The notes under the pieces: generated by a model
What the model was told of the DNA's origin: nothing
Seen by the model: only the letters and a program-made list of their open reading frames with translations
Databases searched by the model: none
Assembly: GCA_944472155.2 (NCBI GenBank)
Contig: OX235275.1
Coordinates: 52,035,228 to 52,099,227 of the forward strand
Length of the DNA stretch: 64,000 nt
Direction: 5' to 3'
From: Trichobilharzia szidati
Taxonomy: Eukaryota > Platyhelminthes > Trematoda > Strigeidida > Schistosomatidae
Position numbers and translations under genes: made by a program
Shown here: piece by piece, positions 53,112 through 63,932 of the stretch
How positions within the stretch are numbered: position 1 is the stretch's first letter
Layout: every line of letters starts with the position of its first letter

Positions 53112-53575
53112 AGCTTAACTAGGATGAAACAGATGTCCAGTACTCCCTGGTTATCAAGGGTTCTCTAACTGATATCAATCCGTGGTCAAACTCGTAAAAA
53201 CAAATCCAATCTTTACAAACCGACTCTTGAAAATTAATCTGATGCTCACTGGTGACTTGCTACAGGACGGAGTTTCTTGAAGTTCTAGTGAGACGTCGTG
53301 ACCAGTGAGGTCCTTCCAGTCAAGTGTGAACATGGATTTCCGAACGATGACATTAGTTGGTGGTCGCGCTGAATCACGAATTGGTAGAAGTTAGAATTCA
53401 TGGTCTGGCCATTGAATTAGGTCCCAGTCACTGAATGATATACGAGCTCTCCTTGTAATCAGAATGTCCCGGTTTCAAACATTATGTGATGGGTGCGCAC
53501 TGTCGATGATCCCCTGGTTGGTTTTCACTGTTTCTCTAAATGATATCAATCCGCGGTAAAACTCGTAAAAATAAT
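53112..53575 (+). mobile_element. Hammerhead SINE, head-to-tail partial dimer
   Basis: The first unit keeps the ribozyme 3' half and tail (53112-53230). The second is complete in order but decayed: 5' unit (53231-53420), tRNA-like head (53425-53490), ribozyme remnant and tail. The tail-to-head junction is continuous. Confidence 0.65.
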
Positions 53576-55060
53576 ATTATTTCCTAATGTACTTTATCTT
53601 GTATGTATAGATTTTTTCAGGAATTAGAGTGATGGCATTCAATCCCCCAAACTCACTCAGGTTGGACAAGCTCTGTAGGCTAAAGGACCCGGTGGACATA
53701 TTTAAAGAAAATAATACAATTTACAAAATACCTTGCGATGACTGTGAGTTAGGTCAACTGCATAGGTCAAACTAGTCGATCGTGGGTAGTCAAATTGTCT
53801 ATCAGAACATAAGAATTTAGCTGAGGTTAGAATGATTAACCCCAAGAAGACAAGTAATTTAGAAAACAGCTGAGCGATTGCACTGTGTGCATTAACACAC
53901 AACCACACAATAATGTGAGAGAGGATTAAAATTCTAAAATGTAATATAGGTAGGTAGGTAGGCGGAGAAAGAGACTGATTACTGAATCCTGGTTCATCGA
54001 GTCTACACTAAAGACGTGCAATAGGAATGACTCATCACCCATGCCGGAAATATGGAAAATACTACTACCAATCAGGTCAAACGATGAATTGAAATAATGG
54101 AATTATATAAATGAAGTTAGAAAGTTGTGTGAGTGGTGCCTTGATATGATTATGAGCAGTGATAAATTGTGCTCGAGACGTAGCCATCAGTAAATATTAC
54201 TTACTGGATAGCAACACTGCGAGACTTTATCAAAATAAATCTGATCCATAATGGAAGAATCAAAACAGAATATTTTAACATTCATTTCTTTATTTGTAGT
54301 AGTGGTAATAGTAATTAAGCTAATGTTCTCATTATACGTTCACTATACCCATGTCTATTCAGTGATTTCGCAAAGGTCTGGCCTCAACTCCTACTAACTC
54401 AATTTCCCTCGTCTACAGACTCTTAGAGGAGCATATGTACACGTATACATGCACGCACGCACATGTACACACCTACACGAGCTTTGTTTTACTCAGATGA
54501 ACACTGTTCAACATGTTTATCCGTGAGTTCTACTCAGAAGTAAAGAAAGAAAGAAAGCAGGAAAAGCCTTCCTGTTTTGTTTCCTCATTCTATCTTTTTT
54601 TTCCCTGCAGTATCTTCCGCTTTATTGTATTCTATTCTATTTAAGATAAGAGTATATATATGTACAATATTCATTAGTGATAATGTATTGTTTTGTTTGT
54701 ATGTGTGTGTGTGTCTCTTTGTGGGGAAGTAGTCAGTCTGTGGAGGAATATTCTACTCTATTTACTGGACATCTATCTATTCGCCTCTCCATCTATTCAT
54801 TGTATATAGGTATATGTATATATTATGCTGTTTATATGAAGGCAGTGAGTCATGAAGGCCATAATAGACAATAGAAAATAATAGTAATAGTAATAGTAAT
54901 AATAATAATAATGATATTCATGATAATGCCTGGAAATGAGAGATATTGATGAGCTAAAAGGAGAGGGACAAGGAAAATAGGAAACTTTAGATTTGTAGGT
55001 TTTGTTACAACAGCTTAGATTTCAGCAGTGATGTCCCAGTTCATTCCAATTAACATATTA
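53576..55060. other. No gene; microsatellites
   Basis: TAGG run (53948-53963), TG run (54698-54714) and AAT/AGT run (54880-54915) in unassigned DNA. Confidence 0.5.
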
Positions 55061-55069
55061 GGCTGTGCC

Positions 55070-55610
55070 GTTCTGGGGGGGATTTTAACGATGCTCAACC
55101 AAGAATCGGTCGGTCGGTTTTCGACATAGAACTTTGCACATATGTGCGGCAGTTCAAGTCGCCACAATCCATGTAGCACACAAAGCAAGGGAAGAAAGTA
55201 GGAGAAATGCATAATAGAGACAGTAAACAGAGGTGTGAGACAAAGGAATAGTAATAACGAAGAACAAAACAGTTTCATCGGAAATCATGAGTCACAAGGA
55301 GTGGTTGCATCTGTGCCACTGAGAACGATGAGTTTGAGCCATGTCACCAATTGTTTCCAACCATTGGTTTTTACCACCCCGAGGACCCCAACCAGGAAGT
55401 CTACATCTTCCTACGTGGCTTAGACTAACTGTTGTGGATTTCATTGACTGGTGCCATGTTTTCGTTTGACCGCCGATAGCTCTTTTCCAGCCTGGCCCTA
55501 TATCACCTAACATTGCCCGTCGAGGAAGGCGATGACTAGGCATACGTAGCACATGTCCTAACCATCTCAGTCGATGTAATTTCACAAGAATAAGTTGGAG
55601 AGTAGCATGG
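55070..55610 (-). mobile_element. Second non-LTR family, C-terminus and 3' UTR
   Basis: Same family as 425-911. The minus strand encodes [20 protein letters not shown], then [20 protein letters not shown] and GRCRLPGWGPRGG, ending with the terminal DMAQ segment. The 3' UTR follows to about 55070. The frame is open over the tail domain (55585-55292), so it is better preserved than the first copy. 5'-truncated. Confidence 0.8.
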
Positions 55611-55705
55611 CAGTCAAATAATAGCCTTAACTTCACTGACTTTACTTCAAAAAGGTCTTCAACAGAGGTCAATTTGAAGTGATTAAGAAACTGCTTCATC
55701 AACAC
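55607..55705 (+). mobile_element. RTE RT fragment
   Basis: About 100 bp matching the RTE palm segment around WQSNLYLNFIDFFEKAF and VIWKLL, decayed, on the plus strand beside the second-family LINE. Confidence 0.5.
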
Positions 55706-55732
55706 TATCGATCAAAACAAGCAATAAAAGTT

Positions 55733-55895
55733 AATAGAGCAGGATTTAGGGAATTTATCAAATTTCGGTAGAACTCATCAGCTGAATACTCTACATACAC
55801 GGATATATATACTTTTGAAATTACATTGGGAGACATAAGACTGATAAGTAAACAAACTACATTGAGTTAGTCATGCAGAAAGACAGTGGCGAATC
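55733..55895 (-). mobile_element. Solo PLE terminus with hammerhead-like core
   Basis: Matches 4040-4205, the terminal region of the PLE at 4018-5187. On the minus strand it has CTGATGAGTTCTACCGAAA, hammerhead-like in its two conserved boxes but with a weak stem II. No coding sequence. Confidence 0.6.
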
Positions 55896-56290
55896 TTTAA
55901 CAACCTGTGAGGCTTTGAATAACTGTGTCTTCGTAGACTGAGAATTTTCAGCAATGCCTATCAGCGCCACCACTAGGACAGAATTATGATGTTTAAGGTT
56001 GACACGACAGCCCACCGAGTATTCAGACATTGATCATTACTGGCTACAGTACGGGTGTTGCGAAGTTCTAGTACTCATCAGTGACATTAATTGACAGTGA
56101 AAGCAGTAAGAAGTTTTGTACTATTCAACCTGCATCCTGAATCTGAACTGTCAACGTTATGATGTAATAACCTACAGTTAGTTGGTGGGGTTCATTCCTT
56201 TGTGGTGTTTTGGGTGATGTGCACTACTTAAGAGCCTAATACAGCTGCCCATCTCTCTACTGGTTTTTAATAATTCTCTAAATAGTTGGT
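55896..56290. other. No clear feature; old SINE words near 56190-56290
   Basis: The end resembles a hammerhead SINE 3' part (aagagcctaatacagctgccc) but is too diverged to assign. Confidence 0.35.
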
Positions 56291-56299
56291 GACGAAACC

Positions 56300-56345
56300 T
56301 ACATCGGGGTTCGATCCCCTGCCGGCGCACACCCGATATCTATGG
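56300..56345 (+). mobile_element. tRNA-like SINE head fragment
   Basis: Only the T-arm half remains (cggggttcgatcccctgccg with cggcgca), of tRNA-Gly SINE type. The third-family LINE end follows at 56368. Confidence 0.5.
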
Positions 56346-56367
56346 TCGGCCTGTAAATTTGGGCTAC

Positions 56368-56440
56368 CGATATCCATGCTGAAAATTCCATACTTGTACT
56401 GAAAAGACGGTGTGGAATCAAGCTGTAATCAAAATTAAAA
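56368..56440 (+). mobile_element. Third non-LTR family, 3' end only
   Basis: Matches 43255-43310: catgctgaaaattccatac, then tgtggaatcaagctg in place of the aataaagc signal. Confidence 0.55.
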
Positions 56441-56504
56441 ATTAAATTAATAGAAGGCACAATAATAACTTGACAAATAATCGCACTTATTGATAAACTT
56501 CAGT

Positions 56505-56845
56505 ATTTTGACGAGTTGATCACTGATTGATATCAGTTAGAGAACCATTGGAAACCACCGGAGAGTACTGGACAGCTGTTTCGTTGCCCTAGTTTGGGAC
56601 TCAATGGCAGTGCGCACCCAATCAGGTTCGAACCCAGGACCTTCCGGTTACAAGGCAAGCTGATATAAATCTGTCGTCAGCTCGTCAAAACTATTGAAAA
56701 TTAAACTGATGCTCGCCAGTGACTTCCTACAGGACGGAGTTTCTTGGAGTTCTAGTGAGAAGTCATGACCAGTGAGATGCATCCAGTCAAGTGTCGGGAT
56801 CGATGTCCAAACCGATGACATTGGTTGGTGGTCTGATTCAACCAC
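56505..56845. mobile_element. Compound inverted hammerhead SINE, decayed
   Basis: The minus part (56520-56670: tail, ribozyme, tRNA-like head with reverse B box ggttcgaaccc) is followed by a plus 5' unit (56690-56845). Same design as 15795-16496, without the final tRNA-like and ribozyme part. Confidence 0.65.
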
Positions 56846-57111
56846 AACATTCTAGCGGCGATTATTACGTCGGATTGTTTTCTGTATCTCGATATAGGAA
56901 AATTATGTACACGTTGGCTTCAATTTACTATTTACACAAATTTTTCATGTTGTGCTATTTCTGGCCTTCATATTGTGTTTCTTCGCGTTGCCTTCACGTT
57001 TCCCATGTATCTAAGCAACTCTGTATCGTTTGCTTTCTCTGGCATCAAATCTATCTCTCCCTGCTATTAGGTATTTTTATCCTAATGAACGTATCTTTGT
57101 ATTTTTTTTCC

Positions 57112-57335
57112 TTCACGCTCCCCAGTGGAACATAGGGCTTCAAGCCAGTGGCTTGAAGTTTCTGTAGCAGTGTTTATTTTACAGGATGAAGTTGCTAGCC
57201 TCATGCCCGACTTTTCCTCTTCACCAGCATTATTTCTGGCTTGGCGAGGTAAAGGAATGCGTCGGCCAGGGATCAAGCCCCGGACCATGTGCATGTTCGG
57301 CGAGCGTCCTTACCGCTATGCCACCGACGGACTAT
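57112..57335 (-). mobile_element. SINE with tRNA-Gly-like head (copy 4)
   Basis: Minus-oriented. The 3' end at 57112-57150 reads gaagccctatgttccact on the minus strand before an A run (57101-57108), again like the RTE terminus. Body follows, and the tRNA-like head is at about 57265-57332. Confidence 0.8.
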
Positions 57336-58100
57336 CTTTATATACTACTGATAAATCGTATCAGTAGTTCACATCACATTATTCATTATTGGAATAAACA
57401 AGGGGAGAATGTAGGAAAAATGAGCAATTTCGATACAATGACACGTGTTTCAAAGGCACACAAAATGCAATATAAAACACCCAATTTTCTTAATTCTTCT
57501 CATTCTCCTCCCCCCCACGATATCACCCAATTTCATCCATTTTTCCAATAGTTTAGACAAGCTTATCACTGAGCCACTTTTCCTCACCTTACCCCTGTCA
57601 TTTCTTGAAATACTACAGTCTTCCCCTCCACATACATTTCACCACTATTTCTGAATTGAATACTATCCAAGTTTGTAACCAGTTTTACCTACTGTCATGA
57701 GAACATTCTCCAGTCTACTAGTCTTGAGCGCTCTGATAGATAATTTTTAACAGCGTTGATGAAAGGTTTGTCAGATTGCCTCTAAACAGTGTAAATAAAT
57801 TCATGAAACAGTATACACATGCCTTTAAGTTATCAAAGCAAATTTCATGTGTTACTGAGAAACTTCTATTTGTTTTCCCCTAAAGCAAACATTTCAGGCA
57901 TTTGAAATAAAATCGATAAATATGCTGTAAAACTGTTTGCATGAAAAACTGTTTAATTATAGCGTGTGTGGTGTTTAAATAATTATTGTTCGAAACAGTT
58001 GTTGAAGGCGATAAAGCCAGATGTTAAAATGTCACGAATACACATATGTTTATATGCTAGACTGACTGAATTGCTAGAGTGATGCATTTGAGTCCTACGG
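57336..58100. other. No recognisable feature
   Basis: AT-rich, with a pyrimidine-rich part at 57500-57650. Confidence 0.45.
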
Positions 58101-58109
58101 TTGAATAAA

Positions 58110-58420
58110 GATGAGGCAGTAACTCATCGAAGAAGACATTGTGAAATGGTCACACTATGTCGTGAATTGGCAGAAGTTAGAATTCAAGGACCATTGGATC
58201 GGGTCCCAGTGGCTCAATGGTCTACGAGCTCGCCTTGTAACCAGAAGGTCCTGGGTTCGAATCCCGGTGGGTGCGTACTGATGGAGAGTCCAAAACTAGG
58301 ACGAAACAGCTGTCCAGTACTCCCTGTCGGTTTTCCAGTGGTTCTCTAACTGATGTCAGCCTATGATAAAATCACCCATGCAATCAAACAAAATCCCCAC
58401 AAAACCATACTTGAATAAAA
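58110..58420 (+). mobile_element. Hammerhead SINE, well-preserved monomer
   Basis: Partial 5' unit (58110-58195), tRNA-like head (58198-58270, A box gtggctcaatgg, B box gggttcgaatccc), hammerhead at 58276-58324 (stem I GTACTG/CAGTAC, an extra G in the core), and tail to 58415. The best single guide to the family's order of parts. Confidence 0.85.
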
Positions 58421-58499
58421 AAATGCTCAGTAAAGTTTAGGGTCACTTGGTAGGATAGGAAAAGTAACAGAGTGACTAATCACGAACTATAAAAAAAGC

Positions 58500-59090
58500 G
58501 ACAGAATTCAGTGCATAGTTGTTTCGTCCCTTTGTGGAGCTCTTCGGTAGTAAGCACTCATCGAAGTTTTAAACCAGGACCTGATGAAGAGTCCTGAACT
58601 AGTGCTTAACAGCTGTGCATCGCTCCACAGTTCCCAATGGTTCTCTGAATGACATCAGTGCGTGATCAAACCGGAAACAGAATCAAATTTCTACGAAATT
58701 AATCCTGAAAATTAATCTGATAATTGTTGGAGACTGGTTAAATGATGAAATTTTTTGAGCTCTGGAGAGAATTCGTAATCAGTGGGGCTCTCAGAACAAA
58801 TACCTGCCAACGAAATTGGCTGATGGTCGTGATAAAAGTCACGAATTGATAGAAGTAGGAATTTATGCGTTGGCCATTGAATCAGGTCAGGTCACATTGC
58901 CTCAATGGTTTACGAGTTTGACTTGTAACCGAAATAGCATGGGTTTGAACCTCATGCAGAGTCCCTAACTAGGACGAAACAGTTTTCCAGTACTAACAGC
59001 CGGTTTCCAATGTTCCTCTAACCAATGTCAATTCATGATGAAATCCTGTAACCAATCAAATCCCTTCCAACCAACACTTAAATCTACGCA
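58500..59090 (+). mobile_element. Hammerhead SINEs, inverted piece then tandem copies
   Basis: An inverted ribozyme piece (58520-58580) is followed by a plus ribozyme and tail (58580-58700). After that comes a fuller copy (58705-59090: 5' unit, tRNA-like head 58890-58955, ribozyme with tcgggatgaaac-like core, tail). Decayed. Confidence 0.65.
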
Positions 59091-59264
59091 TAGAGGAAGG
59101 ATTTCCACATGAAGTGAGTAGTGAGGAGACTTGAGTAGGTGACTACTATGATGATTTTCAACTGATCAACAGACAAGCCTCGGTGAAGTTTGAGCACAGT
59201 GTGACTAGTAGCTTAGTAGCCAGAATACTATCTCAACTTTCAGAGCTGTTTTGAAATTTGATCA

Positions 59265-59360
59265 CGAAATGACTTGAGTTAGAGAACCATTGAAAATCAA
59301 CAAGGAGAACTAAGCAGCTGTTTCATCCCTTGGGTGGAAATCTTCAATGGCAAGCCATAA
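59265..59360 (-). mobile_element. Hammerhead SINE tail and ribozyme remnant
   Basis: Minus-oriented; words agagaaccattgaaaat and cagctgtttcatccct. Confidence 0.5.
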
Positions 59361-59794
59361 TCAGCTTGCTCCATTCCCCCCAGTTTTGTTGTTTTAAACC
59401 CCTAAATGCCCTTAAGCTCACTAAATAAACAGAAGAGAAAAGAAATACTTGGCTGACACGAATCATGAGTGCAGGGGGTCTTAGAACTTTTGATTGACAT
59501 AGTTCAAGTCAACTGAGGCAGAATAAGATCATCGCCATTTTATTTTTTTTAGAGAAACTAAGGGTATTCTGATGGCGAAAAGTATTTGTCATTTGGAGGT
59601 CATAAGTTAAGGCAAACTCTTCAAATTGAAACAACCACTCCCTTTATTAATTAAGGTACTCAGAAGAAATTATACCATTTCGAAGTTTCATTGAAATCAC
59701 GTAACAACTAGCATAGTTGACAAAAATAACAGTTCAGATTGCAAGATTTCTATGAAGTCAGATTGATTTCAATGTATCTATCGTTACAAAACAA
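59361..59794. other. No recognisable feature
   Basis: AT-rich spacer. Confidence 0.35.
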
Positions 59795-60240
59795 TTCCAG
59801 TTAGAGGATCGTTGAAAATCATGCCTAATTGTATAGTTATTTCGTCCCAGTTTGAGAATCCTCAACAGTTTGCACTCATGACACCAGTTGGGATTGAACC
59901 GAAGACATTTAGTTTATGAGATCATCTTTTTGAATACCACAAAAGCCATAAACTAAATATCGATGTTCAGCTTATTTGGAGCTATTAGTTCGACATCTTG
60001 AAGTTGTAATGAGAACTGGAGTCCTCTGCGTTTAGTTAAATTGGATGCCTATCTATAGCATTGGTTGGCAGTAGCGCCAATTCGGTGAATGGCCAGCGAA
60101 CTCACCTCGTAACTTGAAGGTCATGGATTCATCCCCTGCTAAGTTTATGGGTGCATACTGTCTACGGGACCCAAGCGAGGATGAAGCAGCTTTCAACTGA
60201 TTCCTGGTTTTCAGTGGTTGTACGACTGTTGGTGACACAG
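59795..60240. mobile_element. Hammerhead SINE, decayed inverted pair
   Basis: Minus remnant (59795-59945) and plus remnant (60060-60240, with tRNA-like words and gggacccaagcgaggatgaag). Confidence 0.5.
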
Positions 60241-60289
60241 TCTACACTGAGAATGACAAATAGTAGAATGTTTCTCTACATTTTCTTTC

Positions 60290-61315
60290 TCTTTCAACCT
60301 CATTCAACAGCTATGTGACAGTGTCAAATATCAGGTGACCTACAATGGAAAACTCAGTGAGGTGTTCTAAGGGAATACAGCAGTAAGACAACGCTGTCTG
60401 CCAATTATTACTTATGAAATTCCTAATTGTGGTGGACTGGACGATGCGTCAGAGTGTGCACAGGGAGTGAGAAGACAGGAACAAGTTGGACGAATGAGAA
60501 TATTCTAGGAGATTTAGATTTTGCAGATGGCTAATGTGTAGTGTCACACAAACTCGAAGGTCTGCAGGCCAAAAGCAACAAAGTGGCGGAAAAAGCATCA
60601 GTGAAGACAGGACTCCATGTGAACATAGAGGAGATGGAAGTGATGAGGATATCTGACCAACCAATCCGTAGCAACAATAACAAACAACACTAAACAGTAT
60701 CAACGAGAGAAGCTTGAACGAGGCCACATGGATGAAGATAACACAGCGAGTCAGAATTGGAAAGGCAAGATACTCCTTCATCAAGCTGAAACCAGCTTGG
60801 ATATCTTCTGCGTTCCGCCTCCGCATAGAGAACAAGATTCGAATTCTATTCGGCAGAAATGTTAAGTCGCTTCTTCTGTACAGATCATAAACGTGACTAG
60901 CGTGTCACGAAAAGCATTTCCAACAAGTTACACATTTTTATCGGCAGCTGCCTTCACTGTCGAAGATGAAATAGCCGGCTGGCCAGAAAGAATAAGCATC
61001 GAGAAACTCTGACAACAAGACAACCCAACTGCCGATTGCTCAAAAAATACGTTAAGGAAAATTGATCGAATGAAATCGCGCTCAATGTAGGCTATTGCTG
61101 AAGTGAAATCCCAATGGGAAGAGAAGAGTGGTTCACCGGTGACAGAGTGACATGGACGAGATGGTGTGTTGGGGAGGAGGAGGAGGAGGAGGAGGAGGTG
61201 AGAGATTATGGTCAGTCATGGAGCTAGCCAGATGAAGAGGACAGCAGAAAACAGAAGAAAGTGGAGATGTGTTGCTGAAGCCCTATGTTCCATCCGGAAC
61301 CCAAGGAAATAATAA
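60290..61315 (+). mobile_element. RTE-type LINE, RT palm to 3' end, decayed
   Basis: It covers LIQQLCDSVKYQVTYNGKLS (60302-60360), the region before the catalytic box, a damaged catalytic box (FADG near 60520), a linker, the C-terminal domain and the 3' terminus (ccatccggaacccaagg, AATAAT near 61308). A GGA repeat lies at 61174-61198. Nearly complete in order but full of breaks. Confidence 0.8.
61174..61198 (+). repeat. GGA microsatellite in an RTE copy
   Basis: About eight GGA/GAG triplets in the C-terminal region of the decayed RTE copy. Confidence 0.8.
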
Positions 61316-61512
61316 TCCCCACATTTCCACATGAATTTTCAGTGCCCATAGAATGGAGTCTTTTAGTCATGAGCCCACGAAGGGGAAATTTTGTAGAAGT
61401 AAGGTAAAAAGGGATGCGGCATAGAATCTGCGCTGAATAACTAACCAAAACCTTTGAGGTATCAGCTATACCGTTTCATCACGCTTCAAAGATGGCTTAA
61501 TAAACACAGATT

Positions 61513-61710
61513 TCAGGATTTCATCATGCACTGACATCGGTTAGAAGACCATTGGAAAACGTGAAGGGAGTACACAACAGCTGTTTTGTCCACCTAGTTT
61601 GGGACTCTCCATCAGTGTGCACCCACTGAGATTTGAACCAACGACGTTCTGATTACAAGGTGAGCTCGTAGACCATCCTGCTACTGAGACCCGATCCAAT
61701 GATCCATGAT
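61513..61710 (-). mobile_element. Hammerhead SINE, 3' two-thirds
   Basis: Minus-oriented tail, ribozyme (aacagctgttttgtccacctag) and tRNA-like head (reverse B box remnant gagatttgaaccaac). The 5' unit is cut near 61710. Confidence 0.65.
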
Positions 61711-62453
61711 CTTCTTTTGTAACAAAAACTGTTTTATCATTTATTCCACACAGCTGGAATTCAAAGTTATTAAAGGTAATGCAATTACTTTGTACTAACC
61801 ATAATCTTGGACTACCTTACGAATGGAAAATTATGTTTGGTTAATAATATATTAGCTTTTATTCCATAAAAATTGATTACTTGTCAAACATTGCATTGTA
61901 TTCTAATTATTATTTTTAACTGTAATAATTTTAAAGTCATTAAATGATACCATCATCCGGTGATAATTGCCTTCAGCCTTTCTCCGCTCCGCTCCCCTCC
62001 CCTCCCCGCATACTCACATTTCAGTCTAAGCGACTTGGTAATTATAATAAGGCATCGCCTTAACATAATAGGTGTGCCTTATTAACTGATATAATATATG
62101 TAGGGAAATCTCTTCCATCAGGGTGTAACGGAATGAATAATTGCCTGGGAAATCCCTCCCAAACTATCTAATTTTAATATTGAGATGCTTACTTTGATGT
62201 TTCAACTAACTTTGTAATTACTAGCCATTGTTTTTCTCTCCTAGACTGTATATCCATCCCTGTTGTCACGTTTGTATATCGCATATGTTGGTTTGTTCCC
62301 TATCATCTGTCTTTATCACTGTTTAATGTCTAAATCGAATGCTTATTTTTGTGGCTGTGTGATCAGATTGATAAACGATCGTTTCGCGATGCGAGTTTGT
62401 TTGAATGAATGAAGGACAATGCATGAATAAATGCCATCCAGACATGAATGAAA
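61711..62453. other. No recognisable feature
   Basis: AT-rich, with a short CT-rich tract (61980-62007). No gene or repeat assigned. Confidence 0.4.
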
Positions 62454-63932
62454 AATAAAAAGACAGTTGCAGAGAAGAAAATTTTCCTTTTCGACGAAGT
62501 CATCATCTAGGCTGTACATTCCTGTATTTATATCAAATGGATGGGGAAGTTCCAGAATAATTTCTGGTTAGGGGTCAAATTAATAGAAATTACAATTAGG
62601 AATTAGAATGCCATAATAAACAGGCGGATGGGTAAAACACAAACAAAGTAGCATTATAATAACTAAGAAGATTGTCATTGTGCAATCGGGGGTTAGAAAT
62701 GTAGAAATAACAAAATATACAGGATGTTTGGACAACAACTCTTTTCAAAGGTCCATATACAAAAAGCCTGCATGGAATGGACAATTCATCAACTTCCAAA
62801 GCTTCGTGCCCCAAAGCAGAAAGAGGAACCTGATATACACTCTTTCCTCGAGGATTCGGAATATATGCAGCGAGGAAGTGATTGAAGAAGAACTGCGTAA
62901 TCTCCGAAAAACCTTGATGGAAAATGGTTTCCCGCCCAGGTTCATAGACAGAAATCTCAAATCTAAGACTAAGACTTCCGAACAAGTCCAATCCGTTCCA
63001 AAGAAAATACTTCTGCTTAATCTAGAATTCAAAGGTGATAGTGAAGCAGAAATCCTTCGCAAATGCCTCTCCAAATCGCTGAGGAACACATACTTCACCG
63101 CGAGCCTACGACTGACGTTCTCCTGCAAGAAACTGTTCAGCCAGAACGCGAAAGACAAGCTGTCGCATTGGGCCACCTCAACGTACATGTACCAGTTTAC
63201 TTGCTCTTGTGGAGCTGAGTACATCGGCCGTACCATGCGCCAACTTGGAAAACGCGCTCGCAAACACTACCCAGCCTGGCTAGTAAAAGGAGATCAAAAA
63301 CGTGTATACAGTTCAGTGTCACAACACCTGGTCAACTCAGGACATTCAGCGCCTTTCGAAAAGTCCTTCAAAGTAATATACAAGATTCAATCAAACCTAT
63401 CAAAGGGAATGAAATCAAGACATCTAGGCATAGCTGGGGCGCTAGCTATCCAAAAACTCATACCCACTCTTTGTATCCAAAAGAAATACGTCCAACCCCC
63501 CTCCCCACCATGGCCATCATAAACAGGTAAAATTCTTAGTAATGACAATCTCATCGCCTTTCTTATCTAAACTTCCTGTTCATTCGTCATTTTAGTATTT
63601 CTACATATTTAATCCCTGATTGCATAAACAATTATTCCTCACATTACTTTTTATCCAAACATCCTGTATATTTTGCTATTTCTAAATTTCTAACCCCCAA
63701 TTTCACAGTGTCAATCTTCTCAGCAATTATGATGCTACTTTGTTTGAATCTTACCCATCCCCCTGTTTATTATGGCATTCTAATTCCTAATTGTAATTTT
63801 TATTACTTTGACCCCCAACCGGAAATTATTCTGGAACTTTCCCATCCATTTGATATAAATACAGGAATGTACAGCCTAGATGATGTCTTCGTCGAAAAGG
63901 AAAATTTTCTTCTCTGCAACTGTCTTTTTATT
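62454..63932 (+). mobile_element. Penelope-like element with 278-bp inverted ends
   Basis: The left arm (62454-62731) is the reverse complement of the right arm (63655-63932), about 90% identical and of equal length. Between them lie the coding region (to 63522) and a plus-oriented 3' region (63523-63654). The reverse transcriptase is absent: the copy is 5'-truncated and capped by an inverted copy of its 3' end. I see no clear target duplication. In schistosomes a PLE named Cercyon is known; whether this is the same family needs a comparison. Confidence 0.85.
62680..63522 (+). CDS. PLE thumb and GIY-YIG endonuclease, intact frame
   Basis: A 280-codon open frame, the longest in the window. 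Residues 1-17 come from the inverted arm and are not original PLE sequence. Residues about 18-165 match the connector/thumb region (SIYKKPAWNGQFINFQSF, FIDRNLKSKTKTSEQ, VPKKILLLNLEFKGD). The endonuclease spans about 168-260: YMYQFTCSCGAEYIGRTMRQ, then RARKHYPAWLVKG, and a SVSQHLVNSGHS segment with conserved histidines. It ends with KLIPTLCIQKKYVQPP. The Cys pair before YIG and the two downstream His are typical of PLE endonucleases. It would nick DNA to prime reverse transcription, but without an RT domain this copy cannot transpose by itself. The natural start is unknown. Confidence 0.8.
   Translation: MQSGVRNVEITKYTGCLDNNSFQRSIYKKPAWNGQFINFQSFVPQSRKRNLIYTLSSRIRNICSEEVIEEELRNLRKTLMENGFPPRFIDRNLKSKTKTSEQVQSVPKKILLLNLEFKGDSEAEILRKCLSKSLRNTYFTASLRLTFSCKKLFSQNAKDKLSHWATSTYMYQFTCSCGAEYIGRTMRQLGKRARKHYPAWLVKGDQKRVYSSVSQHLVNSGHSAPFEKSFKVIYKIQSNLSKGMKSRHLGIAGALAIQKLIPTLCIQKKYVQPPSPPWPS

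Noticed and set aside
58198..58270. Functional tRNA gene in the hammerhead SINE
   Set aside because: The box A and B words are good, but the acceptor ends do not pair, and the same head is followed by the ribozyme in every copy.
62745..63263. 172-codon minus-strand frame
   Set aside because: Antisense shadow of the PLE endonuclease frame at 62680-63522.
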